Below, one piece after another: positions 8,368-17,246 of a DNA stretch of 64,000 nt. The notes below the pieces were generated by a model, which was given only the letters and a program-made list of their open reading frames with translations, ran no database searches and was not told where the DNA came from. Positions within the stretch are counted from its first letter, which is position 1. Every line of letters begins with the position of its first letter. This DNA comes from CAZXCK01 sp964639225. Lineage in GTDB: Bacteria > Chloroflexota > Anaerolineae > Aggregatilineales > Phototrophicaceae. The stretch covers positions 1-64,000 of the forward strand of contig CAZXCK010000002.1 of NCBI GenBank assembly GCA_964639225.1, written 5' to 3'. A program made the position numbers and the translations under genes.

Positions 8368-9186
8368 TCAGCCCTCGCCTTTGTCTTTCTTCTCGGCAGC
8401 CTCACGCTCTCGTTTGCGCGCCAGCGCAGCCTCGCGCTTGGCCATGCGTTCAGCTTTTGCCGCTTCAGCATCAGTCTCGGACCTGGATTCTTTTTTGTCA
8501 GCGTCCTTCTTTCCAGCCGAACCTTTGGCGGCAGCTCCTTTCGCGCCAGCGTCTTTGGCTGCCGCTCGCTCGGCCTTCTTGCGCTCTTTGAGCACGTCTG
8601 TATGTTCCCAGCCACCACGCGCCTGCATTTCCTCGTAGGCGGTTGTCGGGGCGATGCTGCGCCAGTATTTGAACTCTTTCGACAGGCGCTGCTTATCGTG
8701 AATATGGCTCGACGTGCGATCGTAACTCGCCATCTCATAATCGTGATCCATTTTGATGGCGTCAAACGGGCAGAATTCGGCGCAGTAGCCACAATTCATA
8801 CAGATGTCGATATCGATGTAAAATGCTTCCGGCTCCGGTATGGGACGCCCGGTATTCGGGTCCTCGCCACGAACAATCCAGATGCACTGCGGCGGACAAA
8901 CCTTAGCACAGATGCCACAACTGGTACACCAGTCATGGCCGGGGCGATCCGGGTGGTCATGATCCTCGACAACAAGAAATGGCACAAAACGAAAGCGCTC
9001 CGGTACGGCCAGCTTTTCATCTGGATACTGAACCGTAAACGCGCCCTGCGCTTTAGGCCCCTGCCGCGTGTTAAAATTATCCTGCGTGGTGTACTTCCGC
9101 ATTCCGTAACGTAAATCATCGATATACGTATCGAAGAAGTGCTTTAAGGTGACACCCAGACCTTTCAGAATACCTCTTCCGTACAT
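8368..9186 (-). CDS. nuoI: NADH-quinone oxidoreductase subunit I (NuoI) with charged C-terminal extension
   Basis: The protein has 272 residues. Two 4Fe-4S ferredoxin motifs are intact: Cys87/90/93/97 (CTSCGICAKVC) and Cys129/132/135/139 (CMNCGYCAEFC), which in complex I hold clusters N6a and N6b. The N-terminal helix region (about 1-35) is NuoI-like. After about residue 195 comes a roughly 75-residue Lys/Ala/Glu-rich tail not part of the canonical subunit. Its last part (KREAALARKREREAA) is nearly identical to the end of NuoB ([15 protein letters not shown]). It is the last gene of the iscX-nuoB-nuoCD-nuoI operon, 70 bp after nuoCD, and is followed by a hairpin. It could be part of a full complex I whose other subunits are encoded elsewhere. 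Confidence 0.93.
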   Translation of the reverse strand: MYGRGILKGLGVTLKHFFDTYIDDLRYGMRKYTTQDNFNTRQGPKAQGAFTVQYPDEKLAVPERFRFVPFLVVEDHDHPDRPGHDWCTSCGICAKVCPPQCIWIVRGEDPNTGRPIPEPEAFYIDIDICMNCGYCAEFCPFDAIKMDHDYEMASYDRTSSHIHDKQRLSKEFKYWRSIAPTTAYEEMQARGGWEHTDVLKERKKAERAAAKDAGAKGAAAKGSAGKKDADKKESRSETDAEAAKAERMAKREAALARKREREAAEKKDKGEG

Positions 9187-9256
9187 TGTCTCTCCCTTAC
9201 ATCGGCGGTCAGGTCACAACCCGACCTGCTCCGCCGGATTATCTCATCTCGATGCT

Positions 9257-11128
9257 TTAACGGTCTGTTTCGCCCAGCACGATATCGATGCTGCCCAGCA
9301 CAGTCACAACATCAGCAACTTTGTGGCCCCGCGACATCTCCCCCAGCGCAGTCAGGTTGATGAAGCTTGGAGCCCGCACATGATACCGCCAGGGATTCTG
9401 AGTGCCCTTGCCTTCACCGGCTGAAACTACATAGAAACCCAGCTCGCCCTTTGGATTCTCGACACGGCCATAGGATTCGCCCAGCGGCACTCGCGGCGTA
9501 TGCACTGGATTGCCCGCCAGGATCGCTTCGCCCTTCGTGGCTTCCAGTCGTGGGAGAATCTGCCGCAGAATACGCAGGCTCTCGCGCATTTCCAGCATGC
9601 GCACCATAAAGCGGTCGTAAATGTCGCCATTCACACCAATAGGAATATCAAAATCCAGCTCGGGATAGATGCTATAGGGGTCAGCTCGGCGGACATCGTA
9701 AGGGACGCCACTTGCGCGCAGCAGCGGTCCGGCAGCGCTGTAAGCCACAGCCATTTCTGGTGGCAGCACACCGACGCCAATGCAGCGAGTCTGAACAATC
9801 TCATTGTCGTTCAGGTATCGCTCGTACTCGTCAAGAAAACGTGGCAACCGTTCGTTGATGATGTCCGTCAGAAATTCCATGGTATCGAAATCGCGGACGC
9901 GATCATTTACCAGGTTAGCGACGCTGTGAAGGCGCTCTGGAATATCCTTAAACACACCGCCGAAGCGCATGTAATTGCACATCAGGCGCGAACCAGCAGT
10001 AGCCTCAAAGAAGTCCAGGATTTTCTCACGCTCGTTATTGGCATACAGCATCGGCGTGAAGAACGCACCCAGGTCATTAAGCAGAAAACCGATTGACCAC
10101 AGATGATTGACGATACGGGTCAGTTCAGCCATCAGCACGCGAATGACTTCTGCGCGATAGGTGGGCGGGTTGTAGCGTGCGCCCAGGCTCAGAAGCTGCT
10201 CAATGGCCAGCGCATACCCGAGATTATTGCCCATGCTGGAGATGTAGTCCAGACGGTCAGTAAACGGCATATTGTGCAGATATGTATTCCGTTCGCCGAT
10301 CTTCTCATGGTTACGGTGGAGGTAGCCCATCACCGGTTCCAGGGTTTCGATCGTTTCACCGTCCAGCGTGATGACCATCCGAAACACACCATGTGTGCTG
10401 GGATGATGCGGCCCCATATTCACCACAAGTCGGTCGGTATGGATGGAATGGTCCAGTTCCTGAACATCCACTCCCAGGCCCAGACCGGAGTAGATACTCT
10501 CTTCAGAGACATCGCTGAGCCGTGACAGGTCCAGGTCCGCGGGGTAGCGCACGTTTTTCCCGTAGGGATTGCGCTCCTCAGCACGGAAAACATGCCCACC
10601 AGGCCAGCGACTCGAGAACGGTTTGTGATCCTCTTCGTAGTAGGCTTCTTTCCAGTCCTTACGCAGTGGGTATCCGTCGAAGCCCTCCCACAGCAGAATA
10701 CGCTTGAGGTTGGGGTGGCCTGGAAAGCGAATACCCATCAGGTCATAAGCTTCGCGCTCCTGGAAATCGGCACCGGGCCACACATCAACCAGCGATGGAA
10801 TCTCCGGGTTATCACGCGGGGTCTGTGCTTTCAACACCAGCGCCGAACCACCACTGATGCGATAAGCGTGATACACCATCTCCATATCGGAATCGGGTTC
10901 GCCAATGCCCATGTAATCGACAGCAGTCGCGCTGGAGAGATAGTCAAAACCCAGTTCGTCGCGCACCGTCAGCGCGACGTCAACCAGATGTCGAGGGTCA
11001 ACAATGACCCCGCCGTAACCCTCGCGCGTATCATCAGATACAGCGTCGGGGTATTTCTCCTTCAGATAGCTGATAGCGCCCTCGATGCTGTTGACGTCAA
11101 CGCCTTCAGGGACGATTTGATCGGTCAT
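9257..11128 (-). CDS. nuoC: NADH-quinone oxidoreductase subunits C and D, fused (NuoCD)
   Basis: The protein has 623 residues. The NuoC part (about 1-205) carries the signature [12 protein letters not shown] followed by [13 protein letters not shown] (about 124-149). A linker of about 20-25 residues follows, then the NuoD part (about 228-623) with [13 protein letters not shown] (HHPSTHG at 241-247) and the C-terminus [11 protein letters not shown]. The NiFe-binding CxxC pairs of related hydrogenases are absent, so this is a quinone-reducing subunit. The two domains form the quinone pocket and the stem between the peripheral and membrane arms. NuoC-NuoD fusions are known in several bacteria. 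It lies 16 bp after nuoB and 70 bp before nuoI on the same strand. Confidence 0.94.
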   Translation of the reverse strand: MTDQIVPEGVDVNSIEGAISYLKEKYPDAVSDDTREGYGGVIVDPRHLVDVALTVRDELGFDYLSSATAVDYMGIGEPDSDMEMVYHAYRISGGSALVLKAQTPRDNPEIPSLVDVWPGADFQEREAYDLMGIRFPGHPNLKRILLWEGFDGYPLRKDWKEAYYEEDHKPFSSRWPGGHVFRAEERNPYGKNVRYPADLDLSRLSDVSEESIYSGLGLGVDVQELDHSIHTDRLVVNMGPHHPSTHGVFRMVITLDGETIETLEPVMGYLHRNHEKIGERNTYLHNMPFTDRLDYISSMGNNLGYALAIEQLLSLGARYNPPTYRAEVIRVLMAELTRIVNHLWSIGFLLNDLGAFFTPMLYANNEREKILDFFEATAGSRLMCNYMRFGGVFKDIPERLHSVANLVNDRVRDFDTMEFLTDIINERLPRFLDEYERYLNDNEIVQTRCIGVGVLPPEMAVAYSAAGPLLRASGVPYDVRRADPYSIYPELDFDIPIGVNGDIYDRFMVRMLEMRESLRILRQILPRLEATKGEAILAGNPVHTPRVPLGESYGRVENPKGELGFYVVSAGEGKGTQNPWRYHVRAPSFINLTALGEMSRGHKVADVVTVLGSIDIVLGETDR

Positions 11129-11144
11129 ACGTTACTATCCTTCT

Positions 11145-11981
11145 TTACTCTGCTTTGCCCTGTGCGGCTTCACGGGCGCGTTTACGAGCCAGCGCTTCTT
11201 CGCGTTTCTTGCGCCGGGCAGCCTTCTCCGGATCCTCATCAGCTTCGGCGGCGGCAGGCGCGGCAGACGCTTTAGCTGTGGCCTTCTTCGGCGCAGATCT
11301 GGCGACGGCGGGCAGCTCACGGAATTCCTGCGGTTTGCCCAGTGCGGCCAGTTCCGCCTGACGACGAATGATATCCATTTGGCGAGGGTCGATCACATCC
11401 GGCCCCAGAATGGGAATGGGCGTCGGTTCAGACGGGCCAACACCATACCAGGGCACATCGTCCATTACCGCCAGCGACTGCCCATCAATCTTCTTTTGCA
11501 GCGCGATCAAACCATAGAGCAGCGCCTGCGGGGTTGGCGGGCAGCCAGGCACGTACACGTCCACTGGCAAATACTTGTCCACACCAGAAACAACGTTGTA
11601 TCCCTCTTTGAAGGGACCGCCGCCACTGGCACAGGCACCCATCGCCATTACATATTTTGGTTCCGGCATCTGATTATATAGACGCACGATTGGCACGATC
11701 ATCTTCTTGGTGACCGTTCCGCTGACAATCATCAGATCAGACTGTCGCGGACTCGCCCGCATAACCTCCATACCGAAACGAGAGAAGTCGTAGCGCGATG
11801 CGGCAGTGCCGATCATTTCAATCGCGCAGCAAGCCAGACCGAACAGCAGCGGCCACATCGAACTGCGCCGGCCCCAGTTATAAAGCTTGCTCAGGCTGGT
11901 GACAGCGACATTCCCCTGCATCTCGGCTGGCAGCGGAAATTCGGTGTCGTGTAAACCTTGCAGGTCCAGCTCCTTACTCAT
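11145..11981 (-). CDS. nuoB: NADH-quinone oxidoreductase subunit B (NuoB) with charged C-terminal extension
   Basis: The protein has 278 residues; typical NuoB has about 160-220. The core has the cluster N2 ligands Cys51, Cys52 (GLACCAIEM), Cys117 ([10 protein letters not shown]) and Cys147 (PGCPPTPQA). After about residue 210 there is a Pro/Ala/Lys extension ending in [15 protein letters not shown], matching the end of NuoI at 13 of 15 positions. The ATG at 11981 is chosen because its first base overlaps the stop of iscX in an ATGA arrangement, indicating translational coupling; an in-frame upstream start eight codons earlier is less likely. NuoB passes electrons from N2 to quinone. The tail may be an interaction or stability element peculiar to this lineage. 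Confidence 0.93.
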   Translation of the reverse strand: MSKELDLQGLHDTEFPLPAEMQGNVAVTSLSKLYNWGRRSSMWPLLFGLACCAIEMIGTAASRYDFSRFGMEVMRASPRQSDLMIVSGTVTKKMIVPIVRLYNQMPEPKYVMAMGACASGGGPFKEGYNVVSGVDKYLPVDVYVPGCPPTPQALLYGLIALQKKIDGQSLAVMDDVPWYGVGPSEPTPIPILGPDVIDPRQMDIIRRQAELAALGKPQEFRELPAVARSAPKKATAKASAAPAAAEADEDPEKAARRKKREEALARKRAREAAQGKAE

Positions 11982-12205
11982 AGGTTGTGAGTCTCCTCGT
12001 ACCATTCTCGCAAAATACTGTTCAAGATATCCTCGTTTGCCAGCGCGGGATCATCGGCAAAACCGGGCAGTTGAATCACCCACTGGAATAACTGCTCAAT
12101 GCCGACATCGTCCAGATTGGCATCGGGGTAGCGCTCTATGAGGGCCAACACGATTTCATACGTCGATTCCCAGTCCAATGATCGCGGTACGTTTTCCTCA
12201 TTCAT
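11978..12205 (-). CDS. iscX: IscX family iron-sulfur assembly protein
   Basis: The protein has 75 residues. Its pattern matches IscX (YfhJ): an [13 protein letters not shown] helix, RYPDANLD, then [26 protein letters not shown] and the C-terminal REWYEE. IscX is a small acidic helical protein that binds IscS and iron and modulates Fe-S cluster assembly. Here it is not beside an isc operon but is the first gene of the nuoB-nuoCD-nuoI unit, overlapping nuoB by 4 nt (ATGA), which suggests it serves Fe-S loading of these complex I subunits. A start six codons upstream (12223) is possible; neither start has a strong ribosome site. Confidence 0.85.
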   Translation of the reverse strand: MNEENVPRSLDWESTYEIVLALIERYPDANLDDVGIEQLFQWVIQLPGFADDPALANEDILNSILREWYEETHNL

Positions 12206-12278
12206 GCCCAGAGCATAACGCATTTCACAGCGATTATCGACAGAATAGTTGATGAGCTTCTTTGAAATTCATCACACA

Positions 12279-13772
12279 CTAATCCTGATCCAGCGCGTCC
12301 CCGGTGTCGATCTGGGCGCGTTGCAAACGACCGCTGAAATCGACATATACCGACTTCCACTCTGTGTATGTATCCAGTCCGGCCTGACCAGCCTCACGCA
12401 TACCGTTGCCCGTTCCACGTGTGCCACCAAACGGGAATTGAATCTCCGCGCCAGTCGTTCCATGATTGATGTACACGATGCCGGTCGTCAGATCGCGCAT
12501 CGCACGGAAAGCCGCGTTCACATTCTCAGTGAAGATGCTGCTGGAAAGTCCATACGGAACACTGTTGCTGACCTGGATCGCCTCATCCAGGCTGTCCACT
12601 TCCACAATAGACAGCACCGGACCGAAGATCTCTTCCTGCTCCACGCGCATACCGGCAAGTACACCATCAAACAGCGTCGGTTCGAAGAAGAAACCCTTGT
12701 CCATATTTGCCGGGCGACCACCACCAACCAGAATACGAACGCCCTCATCCCTGGCGACATCCATATAGCCAGCGACTTTGTCCAATGCGCGCTGGTTTAC
12801 CAGTGGGCCGACCTCGACATCCGGTTCCAGACCATAACCCAGCTTCAACGAACGCGCTTTTTCAACCAATGCTTCGACCAGACGTGGTTTGATTCCACGC
12901 TGAACGATTAAACGGCTGCAAGCGGTACAGCGCTGGCCGGTCGTACCGAATGCGCTCCAATTGATAGCATCCACAGCCAGTGACAGATTGGCATCGTCCA
13001 TCACGATGATCGCGTTCTTGCCGCCCATCTCAAGCGTGACTTTCTTGCCCAGTTTGGCTGCCCGGGTATACACCCCCAGGCCGGTTGTTGTCGAACCCGT
13101 GAACGAAATCACGCGCACCCCCGGATGATCGACCAGGGCCGCGCCAGTGTCGCCAGCGCCAGTGACCAGATTCAGCACGCCCGCTGGCAAACCAGCATCC
13201 TCGAACACCTTAACAAACGCTGCCGCCGTCGCCGGTACGTCCTCACCGGGCTTCCAGATAACCGTGTTGCCAGCGATCAACGCTGGCAGCATCTTCCAGC
13301 TCGGTACAGCAATGGGGAAATTCCAGGGTGTAATCAACCCCACTACCCCAACCGAGTCACGCAGCGCCATACCGAATTTATTGGGCATTTCCACTGGTGC
13401 CGTGTATCCCATGAGGCGACGCCCCTCACCAGCCATATAGTAAGCCATGTCAATGGCTTCCTGGACATCGCCCTGCGCTTCGGTCAGAACTTTGCCCATC
13501 TCGCTGGTCATCAGGCGAGAGATTTCCTGTTTACGTTCGGTGAGCAAATGTGCCACCTGGAATAAAATCTCGCCACGGCGCGGCGCTGGCATCAGCCGCC
13601 AGGATTTGTAAGCCGCCTGAGCCGCCAGTACAGCCGCATCCACATCCTGTGCGTCGCTGTTCCAGGCATGCGCCAGCAATTCCTCCGTGGCCGGATTCAC
13701 ACTCGGCAGTGGCGAACGGCTCCGAGATGGAATCCATTGGCCACCAATGAAGTTATTGATCTGTTGAGGCAT
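12279..13772 (-). CDS. NAD(P)-dependent aldehyde dehydrogenase
   Basis: The protein has 497 residues, the normal length of the ALDH superfamily. Motifs seen include NPATEELL near the N-terminus, [14 protein letters not shown], the nucleotide-binding FTGSTTTG, the general-base region LEMGGKNA and the catalytic cysteine in [11 protein letters not shown]. The C-terminal motif [15 protein letters not shown] is typical. Oxidation of an aldehyde to the acid with NAD(P) is expected. The sequence most resembles the succinate-semialdehyde/2-oxoglutarate-semialdehyde type, but the substrate cannot be fixed from sequence alone. It lies between thrB and iscX on the same strand, with gaps of about 127 and 73 bp, and is probably its own transcription unit. 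Confidence 0.88.
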   Translation of the reverse strand: MPQQINNFIGGQWIPSRSRSPLPSVNPATEELLAHAWNSDAQDVDAAVLAAQAAYKSWRLMPAPRRGEILFQVAHLLTERKQEISRLMTSEMGKVLTEAQGDVQEAIDMAYYMAGEGRRLMGYTAPVEMPNKFGMALRDSVGVVGLITPWNFPIAVPSWKMLPALIAGNTVIWKPGEDVPATAAAFVKVFEDAGLPAGVLNLVTGAGDTGAALVDHPGVRVISFTGSTTTGLGVYTRAAKLGKKVTLEMGGKNAIIVMDDANLSLAVDAINWSAFGTTGQRCTACSRLIVQRGIKPRLVEALVEKARSLKLGYGLEPDVEVGPLVNQRALDKVAGYMDVARDEGVRILVGGGRPANMDKGFFFEPTLFDGVLAGMRVEQEEIFGPVLSIVEVDSLDEAIQVSNSVPYGLSSSIFTENVNAAFRAMRDLTTGIVYINHGTTGAEIQFPFGGTRGTGNGMREAGQAGLDTYTEWKSVYVDFSGRLQRAQIDTGDALDQD

Positions 13773-13891
13773 AATAAATCTCTTTCCTTATGTGCTGCAT
13801 TTTGTGGGGTGTTGAACAGACCAGCACGGCAAGTATAGAAAGCCAGTAGCAGATTGTCAACAATTTCACAAAGACCATCAAAAGCGAGTTT

Positions 13892-13912
13892 AGACGTGGT
13901 TAAAACACGTCT
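13892..13912 (-). terminator. Weak hairpin at the 3' end of thrB
   Basis: A perfect 7-bp stem (AGACGTG / CACGTCT) with a 7-nt loop that contains the thrB stop codon. The T-rich tract after it is poor, so termination is only possible. Confidence 0.3.
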
Positions 13913-14871
13913 GCACCAATGTTAACATCGTTCAGTTGTGTCACCCGTGCGCCCTGTTCGTCAATGCAGGTGTGCCGGCTCTGTGCGCCGATACCGGCGT
14001 CGTCATACAGTGCCTGAAGCGCGGTTGCTGTGTTCTGGGCGGCCAGTGAACTATCGCACACTGCGCACAGCGTTGGCCCGGCACCGCTGATAACCAGCCC
14101 CAACGCACCAGCATTCTTGGCCCGATGGCGCGCTTCACCGAGCAGCGGAATCAGATGCGCCCGCGCCGCTTCGATCACTGCGTCGGACTCCATCGCCGCT
14201 GCGATCTCTGCCACATCACCACGATAAAGCGCATCAACCAGACGAGCAACGGCACCCGTCTGCGCTACCATCGTGCGCAAAGAAACTGACTGCGGCAGTA
14301 CCGCACGGGCCTCAGCGGTAGGAACAGCCACAGCCGGTGTCACCAGCGCAAGGTGCAGATTGGCAGGCACCGGCAGGCAGCGAATATCAGCCGGTGAGTT
14401 ATGCGTGATTAATGTGATTCCTCCCAACAGGCACGGCCCGACATTATCGGCATGGTAACCGCTGACGATCGCTTCTCCCTCGAGGCAGGCCGGCAGGAGT
14501 GCTTCACGGCCCAAAGGTTCGCCGAACAAAGCGTTTACCGCCATCACCGCCGCGACAGCGCTCGCCGCGCTGCTACCCAGTCCGCTGGCCAGCGGCAGCC
14601 CTTTCCTGACTGTCATGCTAATGCCGTCGTCAATGCCCATCATATCCAGCAGCGCCTGGGCTGCCACGCCCGCCGTATTGCGACCGGCTTCCAAGGGCAG
14701 TGCCCCCCCATCACCCTCAATCGCACTGATGACAACACCCGGTGAGTCGCGTCGTTCAACACGCACAACATCCCCTGGTTCACGGAACGCCAACCCCATG
14801 ATGTCGAACCCAACGCCAACATTCCCCATGCTGGCCGGTGCAAAGGCTTCTGCGCTGGTATTTGAGGCCAA
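13900..14871 (-). CDS. thrB: Homoserine kinase
   Basis: The 323 residues form a GHMP-family kinase. The ATP-binding motif GLPLASGLGSSAASA lies at about residues 86-100, the N-terminus reads PASMGNVGVGFDIMGLA as in ThrB, and a C-terminal GHMP segment (VISGAGPTLCAV) is present. It phosphorylates L-homoserine to O-phosphohomoserine, the substrate of threonine synthase. thrC is encoded just across a 51-bp divergent gap (14923), so the last two steps of threonine synthesis are paired and probably share a regulatory region. Confidence 0.93.
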   Translation of the reverse strand: MASNTSAEAFAPASMGNVGVGFDIMGLAFREPGDVVRVERRDSPGVVISAIEGDGGALPLEAGRNTAGVAAQALLDMMGIDDGISMTVRKGLPLASGLGSSAASAVAAVMAVNALFGEPLGREALLPACLEGEAIVSGYHADNVGPCLLGGITLITHNSPADIRCLPVPANLHLALVTPAVAVPTAEARAVLPQSVSLRTMVAQTGAVARLVDALYRGDVAEIAAAMESDAVIEAARAHLIPLLGEARHRAKNAGALGLVISGAGPTLCAVCDSSLAAQNTATALQALYDDAGIGAQSRHTCIDEQGARVTQLNDVNIGADVF

Positions 14872-14922
14872 AGATGTTATCCTTTAATGGGCTGGTGGCG
14901 ATCACGCGATGAGGTTACATCA

Positions 14923-16239
14923 ATGACGAGCATCCTGCAATGTATGGATTGTGCTGCCGAGTACCCAATTGACACAGTCATTTACACTTGTCCATCTTGT
15001 GGCGGTCTGCTGGACATTCGCCACGACATCGATGCCATATATGGCAAGGTCACCCGCCAGACCTTTGATGGCCGCTTGGGTGCGCTGGATGCGCCGCAGA
15101 ACAGCGGCGTCTGGCGTTACAAAGAACTGGTCTACCCCGGTGTCGATGATGCCCTCATCGCCTCTAAACCGGAGGGCAACACCAACCTCTATGACGTGCC
15201 GCGGCTGGCCGAATGGGCAGGTGTCAATCGTCTGTATCTCAAGCACGAGGGCGAAAACCCCACCGGATCATTTAAGGATCGTGGCATGACTGGCGGTGTG
15301 ACACAGGCACGCGCCCTGGGTATGGATCGCGTCGCCTGTGCCAGCACTGGCAATACATCGGCTTCTCTGGCTGCCTATGCCGCCCTGGCCGGGATACAGT
15401 GTATTATCTTCTTCGAGAACAAGAATATCGCTCTCGGTAAGTTGTCACAGGCAGTGGCTTATGGCGCGACCGGCATCCGCATCAACGCAGATTTCGACCG
15501 TAACCTGGAACTGGTACGCGAGATATCGGAGTCCCTGGGCATTTATGTCCTCAATTCGGTGAATCCGTTCCGTCTTGAGGGGCAAAAAACCATCATCTTC
15601 GAAATAATCCAGCAGTTGAAATGGCAAGTACCGGACTGGATCGTTGTGCCGGGCGGCAATCTGGGTAACTCGTCAGCATTTGGCAAGGCGCTCTCCGAAC
15701 TGCACTGTCTGGGACTAATTGACCGGGTGCCACGCCTCGCGATCATCCAGGCCGAAGGCGCCGCCCCCCTGTATCGCAGTTACCGGCCAGACGCCAGCGT
15801 CAATGGTTACCAGCGCAGCGTGGATGAACTCGAGCCGGTGCAGGCCAAAACACTGGCAACCGCCATCAAGATTGGCAATCCGGTCAATTTCCCCAAAGCG
15901 GTTCGCGCTCTGCGCCATACAGGCGGCGTCGTCGAGGTTGTCAGCGATCAGGAAATCATGGACGCCAAGGCCCTCATCGACCGCCAGGGGATCGGCTGCG
16001 AGCCGGCATCGGCCTGTTCACTGGCCGGAACGCGCAAACTGGCGCAGATGGGCGTTATCCAGCCGGGCGAAACCGTGGTCGGTGTGCTCACCGGCCATCT
16101 GCTCAAAGACCCGGACGCCACCATTGGCTATCATAATCAGCAGCTTGAGAATATAAGCGCGACCTATCCGAATCGCCTGCACGACGCGGAGCCGAGCGTG
16201 CAGGCGATTACTCGCATTCTTCAAAAAACGGAGGTCTGA
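14923..16239 (+). CDS. thrC: Threonine synthase
   Basis: The protein has 438 residues. The N-terminal zinc-ribbon-like cysteines (Cys7, Cys10, Cys24, Cys27) are typical of the short bacterial/archaeal threonine synthase type. The PLP lysine lies in NPTGSFKDRGM, the phosphate-binding loop is around STGNTSASLAA, and a glycine-rich loop reads PGGNLGNSSAFGK. The enzyme converts O-phosphohomoserine to threonine. The ATG at 14923 has GAGG 8 bp upstream; an upstream in-frame ATG at 14887 would add 12 residues without a ribosome site. A Nudix gene follows after 4 bp and is probably in the same operon; thrB is divergent. Confidence 0.95.
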   Translation: MTSILQCMDCAAEYPIDTVIYTCPSCGGLLDIRHDIDAIYGKVTRQTFDGRLGALDAPQNSGVWRYKELVYPGVDDALIASKPEGNTNLYDVPRLAEWAGVNRLYLKHEGENPTGSFKDRGMTGGVTQARALGMDRVACASTGNTSASLAAYAALAGIQCIIFFENKNIALGKLSQAVAYGATGIRINADFDRNLELVREISESLGIYVLNSVNPFRLEGQKTIIFEIIQQLKWQVPDWIVVPGGNLGNSSAFGKALSELHCLGLIDRVPRLAIIQAEGAAPLYRSYRPDASVNGYQRSVDELEPVQAKTLATAIKIGNPVNFPKAVRALRHTGGVVEVVSDQEIMDAKALIDRQGIGCEPASACSLAGTRKLAQMGVIQPGETVVGVLTGHLLKDPDATIGYHNQQLENISATYPNRLHDAEPSVQAITRILQKTEV

Positions 16240-16243
16240 GATT

Positions 16244-16807
16244 ATGACCATGATTGGTGCTAACGTCGCCATTATTGTTGATGGGCGAGTTTTGCTGGCC
16301 AAGCGCGAGGACTTCGAAGTATGGTGTTTGCCCGGTGGCATGGCCGAACCAGGCGAATCGCTGGCGCAGACGGCAATCCGAGAGGCACGCGAGGAAACCG
16401 GCCTGGAAGTCGAGTTGACGCGCCTGGTTGGCATCTATTCGCGAGTTGGCGGATATACCGATATTCACGGTGCCCTCTTCACCGCCATCCCGACAGGTGG
16501 CACACTCAAACCACAGATCGAAGAGGTGCTGGACCTGCATTATTTTACGGTCAACGATTTACCGGCTGATATGTTCTGGTGGCATCGGTCGCAGATACAC
16601 GACGCCATGAACTACACAGGCAGCGGTGTAGCTCGTCGCACTCATCTGCCCGACCACGAGCTGAAAGTCAGCTCGCGGCAGGAACTTTACGCGCTGCGCG
16701 ATCGCTCCGGCATGTCGCGCGTCCAGTTCTATCACTACTTTTTCGAGCAGGGTGACATACAGGATGTAATCGAAGTCCAGCCGTCCCATGTCGATGGTGC
16801 CATCTGA
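16244..16807 (+). CDS. Nudix hydrolase
   Basis: The protein has 187 residues. A full Nudix box is present: GESLAQTAIREAREETGLEV, fitting GX5EX7REUXEEXGU, at about residues 30-50. The family hydrolyses nucleoside diphosphates linked to another group; the substrate is unknown. After the domain there is a C-terminal segment of about 50 residues (SSRQELYALRDRSG) without a recognisable fold. A GGAGG sequence within the end of thrC precedes the ATG at 16244, and the genes are 4 bp apart, so it is translated from the thrC transcript. It is followed by the FHA gene after 60 bp. Confidence 0.88.
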   Translation: MTMIGANVAIIVDGRVLLAKREDFEVWCLPGGMAEPGESLAQTAIREAREETGLEVELTRLVGIYSRVGGYTDIHGALFTAIPTGGTLKPQIEEVLDLHYFTVNDLPADMFWWHRSQIHDAMNYTGSGVARRTHLPDHELKVSSRQELYALRDRSGMSRVQFYHYFFEQGDIQDVIEVQPSHVDGAI

Positions 16808-16867
16808 AATCCGAACAAACACAAGACAGGAAGAAATGGGTTCTTATGTTTTTACGGGAGATGTCAG

Positions 16868-17242
16868 GTGCAGAGCCAAACTAATCAGCAGATTATGCTC
16901 AACGTGATGGTGATGAGTGGTGTTGATGATGGCACACTACTGGCCTGCCACAGTGACAGTGATGGCAGCCAGACAGTTGATAAGTGGACGATCACCATCG
17001 GCAGGCGCGATGAAAATGATATCTGCCTGCGTAATGATACTTATGTGTCCCGCCAGCACGCGAAAATCCACTACAAGAACGCGGCCTGGTGGCTGGAAGA
17101 CTGCGAAAGCACCAATGGCACATTCATCGAAAATGCCGAGGACTTCTTCGATGACCAGCCGGTAAAAGGTATCATTCAGATCGACGAGGGACAGCTATTC
17201 CGTGTGGGCCGGACATGGCTGCGTATCCAACCAGCAGAGTAA
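16868..17242 (+). CDS. FHA-domain phosphothreonine-binding protein
   Basis: The 124 residues are almost entirely one forkhead-associated domain. The motif series is clear: ITIGRRDENDICL, VSRQHAKIHY, then EDCESTNGTFIE. These residues (Gly-Arg, Ser-x-x-His, Asn-Gly) bind phosphothreonine peptides. The start is GTG at 16868, with GGGAG 7 bp upstream. It ends 4 bp before the Clp_N-kinase fusion and lies upstream of a Ser/Thr protein kinase (19285), so it is the natural reader of that kinase's phosphorylation. No other domain or membrane anchor is present. Confidence 0.9.
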   Translation: MQSQTNQQIMLNVMVMSGVDDGTLLACHSDSDGSQTVDKWTITIGRRDENDICLRNDTYVSRQHAKIHYKNAAWWLEDCESTNGTFIENAEDFFDDQPVKGIIQIDEGQLFRVGRTWLRIQPAE

Positions 17243-17246
17243 ACAG

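Noticed and set aside
9257..11128. Idea that the NuoD part is a [NiFe]-hydrogenase large subunit
   Set aside because: The CxxC pairs that hold Ni-Fe are missing and the HHPSTHG quinone-site motif of NuoD is present.
16244..16807. Nudix gene as a member of the FHA/kinase cassette
   Set aside because: It is 4 bp from thrC and uses the ribosome site at the end of that gene, and is 60 bp from the FHA gene, so it belongs to the thrC transcript. A functional link with the cassette is not supported.
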